A stretch of 64,000 nt of DNA from Saccharomonospora amisosensis (GTDB lineage: Bacteria; Actinomycetota; Actinomycetes; Mycobacteriales; Pseudonocardiaceae): contig NZ_JAAOYM010000001.1 of assembly GCF_011761185.1 (NCBI RefSeq), positions 372,001-436,000 on the forward strand, written 5' to 3'. Numbering within the stretch: the first letter of the stretch is position 1; every line of letters begins with the position of its first letter. Shown piece by piece: positions 7,743 to 15,955 of this stretch. A program made the translations under genes and the position numbers. Under the pieces are notes generated by a model. That model made no database searches. It worked only from the letters and a program-made list of their open reading frames with translations, and had not been told where the DNA came from.

Positions 7743-9722
7743 TTATTCCTCGCCCTTGCCCGACTTCAGGCCACTTGAGATCAGGTCCATCACCGAGCTG
7801 TCCGCCAGTGTGGTGACGTCGCCGATCTCCCTGTTCTCGGCGACGTCGCGCAACAGCCGACGCATGATCTTGCCGGAGCGGGTTTTCGGCAACTCCGGCA
7901 CAACCATGATCTGGCGTGGCTTGGCGATCGGTCCAATTTCCTTCGCGACATGGTCGCGCAGCGCCTGGATCGCTTCGGCGCCGCCCGCTTCGTCCTCGGC
8001 GACCCCGCCGCGCAGGATGACGAACGCGACGATGCCCTGGCCCGTGGTGGGGTCGGTCGCGCCCACCACGGCCGCCTCCGCGACGGTCGGGTGCGAGACC
8101 AGCGCGGACTCCACCTCGGTGGTGGAGATCCGGTGCCCCGAGACGTTCATGACGTCGTCCACACGGCCAAGCAACCAGATGTCGCCGTCGGCGTCGTACT
8201 TGGCGCCGTCACCGGCGAAGTAGAAGCCCTGCTCGGCGAAGCGGGACCAGTAGGTTTCCTTGTACCGCTCGTCGTCACCCCAGATTCCGCGCAGCATGCC
8301 CGGCCATGGCTTGTCGAGGACGAGGTAACCGCCGCCGCCCTTGCCGACTTCGGTGCCGGTGTCGTCGACGACCTTGGCCGAGATCCCCGGCAGCGGTCGC
8401 TGCGCTGAACCCGGTTTGGCGTGTGTGACACCGGGCAGCGGAGAGATCATGATCCCACCGGTCTCGGTCTGCCACCACGTGTCCACCACCGGGCAACGGT
8501 TTCCGCCGATGTGTTCGCGATACCACATCCATGCCTCGGGGTTGATCGGCTCCCCCACGGACCCGAGCACGCGAAGCGAGGACAGGTCGTACTTCGCCGG
8601 AATGTCGTTGCCCCACTTCATGAACGTACGGATCAGGGTCGGGGCGGTGTAGTAGATGGAGACCTTGTACTTCTGGATGATCTCCCAGTGCCTGCCCTCG
8701 TGCGGGGTGTTCGGGGTGCCCTCGTAAACCACCTGCGTCACCCGGTTCGCCAGCGGGCCGTAGACGATGTAGGAGTGTCCGGTGACCCAGCCGATGTCGG
8801 CCGTGCACCAGTACACGTCCTCGCCAGGCTTGTGGTCGAAAACGGCGTGGTGGGTGTAGGCGACATGGGTCAGGTAGCCGCCCGAAGTGTGCAGGATGCC
8901 CTTCGGCTTACCCGTCGTGCCTGAGGTGTACAAGATGTACAGCGGGTGTTCGGAGTCGAAGGCCTGCGGGGTGTGCTCCGCCGGTTGCGGGTCGACCAGC
9001 TCGTGCCACCACAGGTCGCGTCCTTGCGTCCACGGTACGTCGTCGCCGGTACGCCGCACGACGACGACCTTCTCGACGCTCTCCGCACCCGCGAGCGCTT
9101 CGTCCACGTTGGCCTTCATCGGGGCGGCCTTGCCCCTGCGGTACTGGCCGTCCGAGGTGATCACGACCTTTGCCTGCGCGTCGTCCACGCGGGAGCGCAG
9201 CGCCGTCGGGGAGAAGCCACCGAACACGACGCTGTGCATGGCGCCGATCCGGGCGCACGCGAGCATCGCGACGATCGCCTCGGGAATCATCTGCAACTGG
9301 ATGGCCACCCGGTCGTTCGCCGTGACGCCGAGCGAGGTCAGCGCGTTCGCCGCCTTGCAGACTTCGTCCTTGAGCTGCGCGTAGGTGATGTCGCGGGTGT
9401 CGCCGGGTTCGCCGACCCAGTGAATGGCCACCTGATCGCCATGACCTGCCTCCACGTGGCGGTCGACGCAGTTGTAGGCGACGTTGAGTTTGCCGCCCGT
9501 GAACCACTTCGCGAAAGGGGCTTGTGACCAGTCGAGCACCTGCGACCACCGGGTGTCCCAGTGCAGGCGTTCGGCCTGCCTTGCCCAGAAGGCCTCCCTG
9601 TCCTGGTCGGCCTCGGCGTACCACTCCGGTGTCGCGTTGGCTCGCGCGGCGAACTCCTCGCTCGGAGGAAAGGTGCGGCTCTCGGTCAACAGGTTGTCGA
9701 GTGCCGGTGACTGCTCTGTCAT
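7743..9722 (-). CDS. acsA: Acetyl-CoA synthetase
   Basis: The 659-residue enzyme activates acetate with ATP and CoA to acetyl-CoA in the cytoplasm. It has the full Acs architecture: an N-terminal Acs-specific region, the AMP-binding P-loop [11 protein letters not shown], the motif TWWQTETGG, the hinge region with [15 protein letters not shown], and the C-terminal [11 protein letters not shown] with the Lys normally acetylated by Pat-type enzymes. Length is standard. ATG at 9722 is preceded by AGGAGG with nine-base spacing. It matches rv3667 in position. No clear Crp-type palindrome was found in the 275-base upstream gap. Confidence 0.96.
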   Translation of the reverse strand: MTEQSPALDNLLTESRTFPPSEEFAARANATPEWYAEADQDREAFWARQAERLHWDTRWSQVLDWSQAPFAKWFTGGKLNVAYNCVDRHVEAGHGDQVAIHWVGEPGDTRDITYAQLKDEVCKAANALTSLGVTANDRVAIQLQMIPEAIVAMLACARIGAMHSVVFGGFSPTALRSRVDDAQAKVVITSDGQYRRGKAAPMKANVDEALAGAESVEKVVVVRRTGDDVPWTQGRDLWWHELVDPQPAEHTPQAFDSEHPLYILYTSGTTGKPKGILHTSGGYLTHVAYTHHAVFDHKPGEDVYWCTADIGWVTGHSYIVYGPLANRVTQVVYEGTPNTPHEGRHWEIIQKYKVSIYYTAPTLIRTFMKWGNDIPAKYDLSSLRVLGSVGEPINPEAWMWYREHIGGNRCPVVDTWWQTETGGIMISPLPGVTHAKPGSAQRPLPGISAKVVDDTGTEVGKGGGGYLVLDKPWPGMLRGIWGDDERYKETYWSRFAEQGFYFAGDGAKYDADGDIWLLGRVDDVMNVSGHRISTTEVESALVSHPTVAEAAVVGATDPTTGQGIVAFVILRGGVAEDEAGGAEAIQALRDHVAKEIGPIAKPRQIMVVPELPKTRSGKIMRRLLRDVAENREIGDVTTLADSSVMDLISSGLKSGKGEE

Positions 9723-9997
9723 GCTGCAAGCCTCCTGATGTGCGAAATCGTGGCTACGCCCGCGGCGACGGTAGCGACGTTAGTACGGCAAGTAAAAGGT
9801 TGCAGCCGGGTTGCGGTGGCCGACAAGGCGCTGACGACAAGCGGCCGACAAGCGGTCGACGGGCGCTGCCTATGCTCGCCGGTATGGCAGGGCAACGCCG
9901 GTGAGGAAGGGGCATCGTGGATGAGGTGTGAGGCAGCAAACCAGCGGCGGACGGCCACGTCGCCCGCTGTCAGGTACACGGAACGGCCGCCGGGCAC

Positions 9998-10738
9998 ATG
10001 ACCGACCCGCTCGCGCCGCTACTCGAACTGCCCGGAGTCGCCGACGCCGCCAAGAACGCACAGGACTCGGTGTTCGCCGTACACCGGCACCCGGCGAACC
10101 TGCGCGGCGGTTCCGCCGCGGCCGCGGAGGCGTCCGTGCGCGCGGCCAGAGCATCGGCGGCTATCGAGGGAGCCGAGCCGGAGCTTCCCGACGAGGGTTC
10201 GGTCACGGACCCGGTCCTGGCAGGGGCCTTGCGGGTTGCCGAGGAACTGGAGTCGTTGTTGCCGACGTGGCGGCGGGCACCGTCGCAGGCGTTGGCCAGG
10301 CTGCACGTCCTGGCGGCGGCGGACCTTGTCGCCGATCAGGACTCGCTGGGCAGGCCGCGCGCCACCGACACCGACGAGGCCGGGCGGCGACTGCAGTTGC
10401 TCGCCCAGTTGGTCACCGGTGCCACGTCGGTGCCGGGCGCGGTGTTGTCGGCCGTGGTGCACGGTGAGTTGCTGGCACTGCGCCCGTTCGGCACGGCCGA
10501 CGGCGTAGTCGCTCGTGCCGCCTCACGGCTCACCATGATCGCCAGCGGGTTCGACCCCAAGGCGCTGACCGTGCCGGAGGTCGCCTACCTGCGGCGGTCT
10601 CGGATCTACCGCGCCACCGCTGAGGGCTTCGCGAATGGCGAGGATGAAGGTGTGCGGGCGTGGCTGTTGTTCTGTTGCGAGGCTTTCGAGGCCGGTGCGA
10701 GGGAGGCACGCGGCATCGCCGACGCGGCGGCCTCGTGA
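9998..10738 (+). CDS. Degenerate Fic-domain protein
   Basis: A 246-residue protein with the layout of a class II Fic protein. The N-terminal region has the inhibitory-helix pattern S-x-x-x-E-G (ASAAIEGAE, about residues 51-59). The core segment VVHGELLALRPFGTADGVVAR (about 150-170) aligns with the Fic motif HPFxxGNGRxxR, but the catalytic His is Arg and the GNGR anion-binding turn is ADGV. It is therefore predicted to have lost AMP-transfer activity while keeping the fold. ATG at 9998. It stands alone between acsA and murQ. Homologs annotated only as oxidoreductase or hypothetical exist in related genera; I see no oxidoreductase motif. Confidence 0.65.
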   Translation: MTDPLAPLLELPGVADAAKNAQDSVFAVHRHPANLRGGSAAAAEASVRAARASAAIEGAEPELPDEGSVTDPVLAGALRVAEELESLLPTWRRAPSQALARLHVLAAADLVADQDSLGRPRATDTDEAGRRLQLLAQLVTGATSVPGAVLSAVVHGELLALRPFGTADGVVARAASRLTMIASGFDPKALTVPEVAYLRRSRIYRATAEGFANGEDEGVRAWLLFCCEAFEAGAREARGIADAAAS

Positions 10739-10757
10739 TGGGCTGTCGCGCCCGTGC

Positions 10758-11684
10758 TCAGGACGCGTGCGCCGCAAGCGACTCCAGCGCGTTTCGCACA
10801 TGGCCCCCGGTGGCCGCCAGTGCCTTCACCGCGTCGGCGACGTCAACGCCGGACAGTAGATGCACCAGCGCGACCTTGAGGTCTCCGTCGGCCTCGCTCA
10901 ACGCCTGGTCGCAGACCTGACTGCTCAGTCCGGTTGCCTCATGCAGGATGCGTAGCGTACGGCCACGCAGTTTCGCGTTGGTGGCACGCATGCTGACCAT
11001 CAGGTTCGAATAGGTGCGCCCGAGCTTGACCATCGTAGCCGTCGAGAAGGAGGTGAGCACCATCTTCTGTGCCGTACCCGCCTTCATTCTCGTCGAGCCC
11101 GCGATCACCTCCGCGCCGGTGTCGACAGGGATCAACACGTCAACGGTGGAAGGAGCGGGCGCCCGCGGATTGCCGGACACCAGTCCGGTGCGGGCGCCCC
11201 GTTGCTTGGCGCCGTGCAGCGCACCGAGCACGTAGGGCGTGCGACCCGAGGCGGTGATGCCCAGCACGAAGTCGCCCGAGGAAACCGTGGAACTCAGCTC
11301 GGCGGCGCCCGCGCTCGCGTCGTCCTCCGCGTTCTCGACAGCATGCCGTAGTGCTCGCTCACCGCCTGCGTGATGGGCGATGAACCAGTCGGGCGGCACG
11401 TTGAACGTCGGGACCAGTTCAGCCGCGTCGAGCACTGCCAACCTGCCGGACGTGCCTGCCCCCACGTAGTGCACACGGTGACCGGATCGCAGCGCTTCCG
11501 TGGCGTAGTCGACGGCTCTTGCCAGTTCGGGCAACACCGCCTGCACGGCGCCGGGGACCTCGCGGTCCTCGGCGTTGATCGCGGCCAGAACGCCGATCGT
11601 GGGCAACTGGTCGATGTCGGTCGTGCGCTGGTTGCGCTGCTCCGTCGGCGAGTCGACGTGCACCACGTGGCGCGATACGGTCAT
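10758..11684 (-). CDS. murQ: N-acetylmuramic acid 6-phosphate etherase
   Basis: MurQ cleaves the lactyl ether of MurNAc-6-phosphate to GlcNAc-6-phosphate and D-lactate in the cytoplasm. The 308-residue protein shows the SIS fold with YVGAGTSGRLAVLDAAE (sugar-phosphate loop) and the GITASGRTPYVLGA and AGSTRMKAGTAQKMVL motifs characteristic of the family. The start is ATG at 11684: GAGG lies six bases before it, overlapping a GTG at 11696 that I therefore reject. It is the last gene of the salvage cluster, 51 bases behind murR. Confidence 0.94.
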   Translation of the reverse strand: MTVSRHVVHVDSPTEQRNQRTTDIDQLPTIGVLAAINAEDREVPGAVQAVLPELARAVDYATEALRSGHRVHYVGAGTSGRLAVLDAAELVPTFNVPPDWFIAHHAGGERALRHAVENAEDDASAGAAELSSTVSSGDFVLGITASGRTPYVLGALHGAKQRGARTGLVSGNPRAPAPSTVDVLIPVDTGAEVIAGSTRMKAGTAQKMVLTSFSTATMVKLGRTYSNLMVSMRATNAKLRGRTLRILHEATGLSSQVCDQALSEADGDLKVALVHLLSGVDVADAVKALAATGGHVRNALESLAAHAS

Positions 11685-11735
11685 CTTTCGCCTCACTGTC
11701 GTCGGTTTCCGAACGTGCCCGCCGCCGGGGGGCTG

Positions 11736-12785
11736 CTACTTGCCGGCGTCTCTGGTGCGCCTCCTGCCGTCGGGACGAACGCCGAGCCTGTGAGTACCCA
11801 CTGCTTCGCGGGTCGCGTCGAGTGCACTGACCGCTTCGTCCAGATGCCGCTGTGCCACGCCGATGAAGAGGCAGTCGATCACGGTGAGTTGGGCGATCCG
11901 GCTCGCGGTCGCGCCTGAGCGGAAGGTCGTTTCGCGTGCGGCAGTGGTGAGCACGTAGTCGGCGACTTCCGTGATCGGTGAACGGGGGAAGTTGGTCAGC
12001 GCCACCGTCGTCGCCCCGTGCTCCCTGGCGACCCGCAACGCTTCGATGGTGTCGATGGTGGCGCCGGTGTGCGAGATGCCCACCGCGATGTCGCCTTCCT
12101 TCAGTACGGCCGCCGAGGTGAGCATGATGTGGGTGTCAGACCACGAGAAGCTCACCCTGCCGATGCGGTGCAGCTTCTGTTGCAGGTCGGCGGCTACGAA
12201 GGCGCTGGCGCCGACGCCGTAGACGTCGACACGACCCGCGTTCGCGACAAGGTCGATGATTCTCGTCAGCGTGGCGATGTCGAGCTGCTCGGCTGTCTCC
12301 TCGACGGCCCTGGCGTCGGCGAAGCTCACTTTGCTCACCACGGATGAGAGGTCGTCTGCCGCGGTGATCTCGCCTCCAAGGTCACGAGACGTGCGCGCCT
12401 GCGATCGAGCGGTGTCGGCGGCGAGCGCGATCCGCAACTGCGGGTAGCCGCCCACGCCGACCGCCTTGCAGAACCGCGTGACCGTCGTCTCGCTCGTGTT
12501 CGCGGCCAGCGCCACCTCGGTAATGCTTCGCCGGGCGACCGAGGAGGGGTCTTCCAACACGACGTTGGCTACCCGCTGTTCGGCCCTGGCGAGTCCGGGC
12601 AGCAGCGACCGGATGCGCACGAGTGGGCTCGCGTCGGCTTCCCGTGAGGCCGAATCGTCGGCGTCGCGCGATCCAGTACTCTGCGCGGCCATCGGGGAGG
12701 CTGTGGCAGCCTCCTCGTTGGTGGCAGCATCCACGGCGGTGACGTCGCCGGGATCAGCAACGCCCGTGGGAAACTTACTAACCAT
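11736..12785 (-). CDS. murR: RpiR-family regulator, MurR-like
   Basis: A 349-residue RpiR-type transcription factor. A disordered head of about 50 residues precedes an HTH_6 domain (LVRIRSLLPGLARAEQRVANVV with recognition region VALAANTSETTVTRFCKAVG, about 60-130) and a SIS sugar-phosphate-binding domain (about 175-310, GVGASAFVAADLQQKL and VGISHTGATIDTIEAL). Adjacent murQ makes MurNAc-6-phosphate the natural effector. ATG at 12785 is favoured: GGAG with six-base spacing; ATG 12791 and GTG 12812 lie upstream in frame. The 153-base gap before it contains two dyads that could be its operators. Confidence 0.88.
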   Translation of the reverse strand: MVSKFPTGVADPGDVTAVDAATNEEAATASPMAAQSTGSRDADDSASREADASPLVRIRSLLPGLARAEQRVANVVLEDPSSVARRSITEVALAANTSETTVTRFCKAVGVGGYPQLRIALAADTARSQARTSRDLGGEITAADDLSSVVSKVSFADARAVEETAEQLDIATLTRIIDLVANAGRVDVYGVGASAFVAADLQQKLHRIGRVSFSWSDTHIMLTSAAVLKEGDIAVGISHTGATIDTIEALRVAREHGATTVALTNFPRSPITEVADYVLTTAARETTFRSGATASRIAQLTVIDCLFIGVAQRHLDEAVSALDATREAVGTHRLGVRPDGRRRTRDAGK

Positions 12786-12862
12786 AGACATCTCCGACAA
12801 GGTTACCCGCACCTTCCCGCGTAATCACAACCGCAAGTGTCCTTCCCACATCGCGGCCGTGG

Positions 12863-12926
12863 CTTTCGTAGTTGCTGAGAAAGTCGCCAACCGTGTCCCG
12901 GTTGTTAACCTGAATCGCCTAACAAC
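12863..12926. promoter_or_regulatory. Dyads upstream of murR, candidate MurR operators
   Basis: Two inverted repeats lie between the amiE-like stop and murR. The better one has perfect 7-base arms GTTGTTA (12901-12907) and TAACAAC (12920-12926) around 12 bases. The second has CTTTC (12863-12867) and GAAAG (12879-12883) around 11 bases. Autoregulation of murRQ is an inference. Confidence 0.4.
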
Positions 12927-12938
12927 TTGGCAACTAAT

Positions 12939-14681
12939 TCAGCCGCTGCTCAGGGCAAACCCGTCGGTAATGATCGTTTCCGGGTAGCGCTCCGCATCGA
13001 GAAGTACGCGCTCGGTGTCCACGATCCGGATTCCGTCGATGTACACACCCCGGCCCGTGTCGCTGCTGTCGGTGGTGAATCGCCAACGAAGAGTGACTTT
13101 CTGGCCCCCAGGAACCATTACGCGAGCCGACCACCACGAACGGTGACCAGTACCGGACAGCGAGTTGACCGTTTTGTCGGGTGATCCGCGCCCGCGCACT
13201 TGGAGTTCGAGAGTGTGCCAGGTCCGGCCTTCATCGGTGCTCGCCTCCACAACGAGTGGGTCCGTTGGCTCGGAATCCACGAACGTCTCGAATCGCGCGT
13301 GGGCGTAACGGTCGCTCACCGTCAGCGCCGGTGTCGTGAGCGTTGCCGTCTCCCCGTCGCCGATGGCGCTGAACCAGGCGCGTGGCCCTCGCGCGGGCCT
13401 CACGGCGAGTGCTCGGGCAAGCCCCGTCGCCCACGCCTGCCGGGCGGGGTTGATCGAACCCCAGGAACGCTTGGGATGGACCCGGTTGGTGAGCAGTATC
13501 GCGATGGAGCGAGACAGTGGATCGATGACGAGAGAAGTGCCGGTGTAGCCGGTGTGCCCGGCCGTACGGGGTGAAGTCAGCCCACCCATGTACCAGATCT
13601 GGTCGAGTTCGAAACCCAGGCCGTGCGCGTTCTCGGGGAACCGGTCGTTGTGGTTCGTCAGCATCAAGCGCACTGATTGCTCGTCCAGTATCCGCTTGCC
13701 CGCGTAAGCTCCGCCGTTGAGCAGGGCCTGCCCGAGTACAGCCAGATCGGACGCGGTCGAGAAGATTCCGGCGTGCCCGGCGACCCCGCCCAGCGACCAG
13801 GCGTTCTCGTCGTGTACCTCGCCACGGAGCATGCCTCGCGCCGGTTCCGTCTGGAATTCGGTGGCGGCGATTCGACGGACCTTGTTCGCGGGTGGGTTGA
13901 ACCCGGTGTCGGTCATACCGAGTGGCCCGGTGATTCGCTCAGCGATCACCGCGTCCAGCGACGAGCCGGTCAACCGTTCGACGAGCACCCCGAGGGTGAT
14001 CAGGTTCAGGTCGGAGTAGGTGTAGCCGGAACCGGGAGGCGACTGCGGGCGTACCCGCATGACCGCGCGAATCCGTGATGGTTTGTCTGGCCAGTCACGC
14101 CACAGCGGCAGGAAGGGTTCGAGTCCGGAGGTGTGGGTGAGCAGTTGCCGCACGGTGATGGTTGCTTTGCCGTTCACGCCGAACTCCGGCAGGTACCGCG
14201 CCACCGGCGCATCCAGTTCCACCTGGTCGCGTTCCACCAGTTGCAGCACCGCGATGGAGGTGAACAGTTTGGTCACCGACGCGAGATCGAAGATGGTGTC
14301 GGGCCGCACCGGCACCTGCTGCTCGCTCGGCAACTCGGTGCCACTGCCGTCGGCGTACCGAACCGCGCTTCCCGTCGAATGGGTTGTGACGATCTTTCCG
14401 TCGTGAACCAGCATTCCCACCGCTCCCGCGAACAGCGGATGCCCTTCCACGGCGTTCCGCCGCGTCCAGCCGGTGAGGCGCTGGGCGGCGGCGGTGATCG
14501 GTGCAGGGTCGAGTCCGGCCTCTTCAGGCGCGGTCTCACGCAGCATGGTCGAGGCAGGTGCGAACCCTTCCCTGGGGATGTCGAACCGCCCGCTCGCAGG
14601 GTTCGTCGAGGCCATCGCCGTCGCTCCCAACAGGGCCATGAGCGCGATCACTACCGTGATTCTCCCCCTCCGCGCCGCCAT
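12939..14681 (-). CDS. Secreted serine hydrolase of beta-lactamase fold, AmiE-like, with C-terminal jelly-roll domain
   Basis: A 580-residue exported enzyme. Residues 1-25 are a signal peptide (IALMALLGATAMASTNPASG). The class C beta-lactamase/PBP-fold domain (about 45-400) has SVTK (Ser nucleophile and Lys, in FDLASVTKLF), YSDLN in the YxN position and HTGYTGTS as the third motif. Its place between namZ and murR parallels Bacillus AmiE (YbbE), which removes peptides from MurNAc. Residues about 430-580 form an extra beta-rich domain with WHTLEL, VTLRWRF and GVYIDGIRIVD, resembling the MAM-like/immune-inhibitor-A domain that binds carbohydrate or protein. ATG at 14681 has GAGGGGG upstream and lies 11 bases behind namZ. 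Esterase or carboxypeptidase activity is an alternative. Confidence 0.78.
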   Translation of the reverse strand: MAARRGRITVVIALMALLGATAMASTNPASGRFDIPREGFAPASTMLRETAPEEAGLDPAPITAAAQRLTGWTRRNAVEGHPLFAGAVGMLVHDGKIVTTHSTGSAVRYADGSGTELPSEQQVPVRPDTIFDLASVTKLFTSIAVLQLVERDQVELDAPVARYLPEFGVNGKATITVRQLLTHTSGLEPFLPLWRDWPDKPSRIRAVMRVRPQSPPGSGYTYSDLNLITLGVLVERLTGSSLDAVIAERITGPLGMTDTGFNPPANKVRRIAATEFQTEPARGMLRGEVHDENAWSLGGVAGHAGIFSTASDLAVLGQALLNGGAYAGKRILDEQSVRLMLTNHNDRFPENAHGLGFELDQIWYMGGLTSPRTAGHTGYTGTSLVIDPLSRSIAILLTNRVHPKRSWGSINPARQAWATGLARALAVRPARGPRAWFSAIGDGETATLTTPALTVSDRYAHARFETFVDSEPTDPLVVEASTDEGRTWHTLELQVRGRGSPDKTVNSLSGTGHRSWWSARVMVPGGQKVTLRWRFTTDSSDTGRGVYIDGIRIVDTERVLLDAERYPETIITDGFALSSG

Positions 14682-14692
14682 GTAGCCCCCTC

Positions 14693-15955
14693 TTACCGGT
14701 ACAGCAGGTACGGCCGGCGAGTCCGTTGGAACTTGGCGAGCTCGTCGCGCCAGGATTCGACGATCTCGTCGGTACCCGCGCCTGCGTCCACCATGGTTCT
14801 GAACCGTTCGGAGCCGGTCAGCTTGTCGATGAAGTGGTCCTCGCGCCAGCCGAACACCTCCGGGTACAGCCGCCGCGCTGTCACCAACATGGCGACGGCT
14901 GTGCGGATCGCGTCGAAGCTGCCCGGCCGCGTCACCGTAACCTGCACGCCGCCACAGGTCTGTCCGGTGAACTTGTGATATGTGGGCACGAAGTAGCCCT
15001 CCCGGAACACGGCGCCCGGCAGGTTCTGCGATTCCAACGCTTCCCGCCAGCGCCAGTCGATACCAGGGGCGCCGACGATTTCGAAAGGACGGGTCGTGCC
15101 CCTACCTTCGGAAAGGAGCGTGCCCTCGAACAGACAGGTTCCCGGGTACACGAGAGCGGTGTCGGGAGTGGGCATGTTCGGGCTGGGCGGTGTCCACGTC
15201 AGACCGGTTTCGGCGAACAGCAGGTCCCGGTGCCAGCCCCGCATCTTGATCACGTCCAACTCGGCCAGCCGATCTCCGTCAGCGGGCAGGAACTCGCCGT
15301 CGAAGTGGTGGGCCAACTCGCCGACCGTCATGCCGTGCTGCTGGACAATCGGCTTCCTGCCGACCCCTGAGCTGTAGGCCGGGTCGAGCATCGGCCCGTA
15401 TGCCGCGCCTCCCACCGGGTTGGGCCGGTCCAGCACCACGAACGACGCCCCGGTACGGGCCGCCGCCACCATGGCGGTGTACATCGACCAGATGTAGGTG
15501 TAGAAGCGTGCCCCTACATCGGCGATGTCGAACACCAAGGTGTCCACGCCTGCTTTCTTGAGCAGCCTCGCCAGCTTCTCGGAGTCGGCGCCGTACACGT
15601 CGTACACCGGTACCCCGGTGCGTGGGTCGGTGTAGTCCCCCTCGGAGCCACCCGCTTGCGCGCTGCCGCGGAATCCGTGCTCGGGGCCGAACGCCGCGGC
15701 GGGTGCAAGGCCCGCCTCGACCAGTGAGTCGACGATGTGGTCGTGATTGGACAGCACGCCGGTCGGATTGGACAGCACGCCGATCCTGCGCCCGGACAGC
15801 TTTCGCCAGCTGTTTGCCGCGAGGATGTCGGCACCCGGGACGACGCTTCCGTGCCGCTTCGGCTCGGGCCGCCCGCCCACGTGTGGGGAAGCAGCCGTCA
15901 CGGCCGGGCAGGCGAGCGCACCGGCGGCGAGGAAGAGTCTCCTGTTGATGCTCAC
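14693..15955 (-). CDS. namZ: Exo-beta-N-acetylmuramidase NamZ (DUF1343)
   Basis: A 420-residue DUF1343 protein, the family shown in Bacillus to release terminal MurNAc from peptidoglycan fragments. Core motifs are seen: IGVLSNPTGVLSNHDHIVD, FGPEHGFRGSAQAG, VYDVYGAD, FDIADVGARFYTYIWSM, LDRPNPVGG and LFEGTLLSEGRGTTRPFE. The N-terminus SINRRLFLAAGALACPA contains a twin-Arg motif and hydrophobic core, so Tat export is likely. It begins with GTG overlapping the nagZ stop by four bases (GTGA), so translation of the pair is coupled. Confidence 0.9.
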   Translation of the reverse strand: MSINRRLFLAAGALACPAVTAASPHVGGRPEPKRHGSVVPGADILAANSWRKLSGRRIGVLSNPTGVLSNHDHIVDSLVEAGLAPAAAFGPEHGFRGSAQAGGSEGDYTDPRTGVPVYDVYGADSEKLARLLKKAGVDTLVFDIADVGARFYTYIWSMYTAMVAAARTGASFVVLDRPNPVGGAAYGPMLDPAYSSGVGRKPIVQQHGMTVGELAHHFDGEFLPADGDRLAELDVIKMRGWHRDLLFAETGLTWTPPSPNMPTPDTALVYPGTCLFEGTLLSEGRGTTRPFEIVGAPGIDWRWREALESQNLPGAVFREGYFVPTYHKFTGQTCGGVQVTVTRPGSFDAIRTAVAMLVTARRLYPEVFGWREDHFIDKLTGSERFRTMVDAGAGTDEIVESWRDELAKFQRTRRPYLLYR

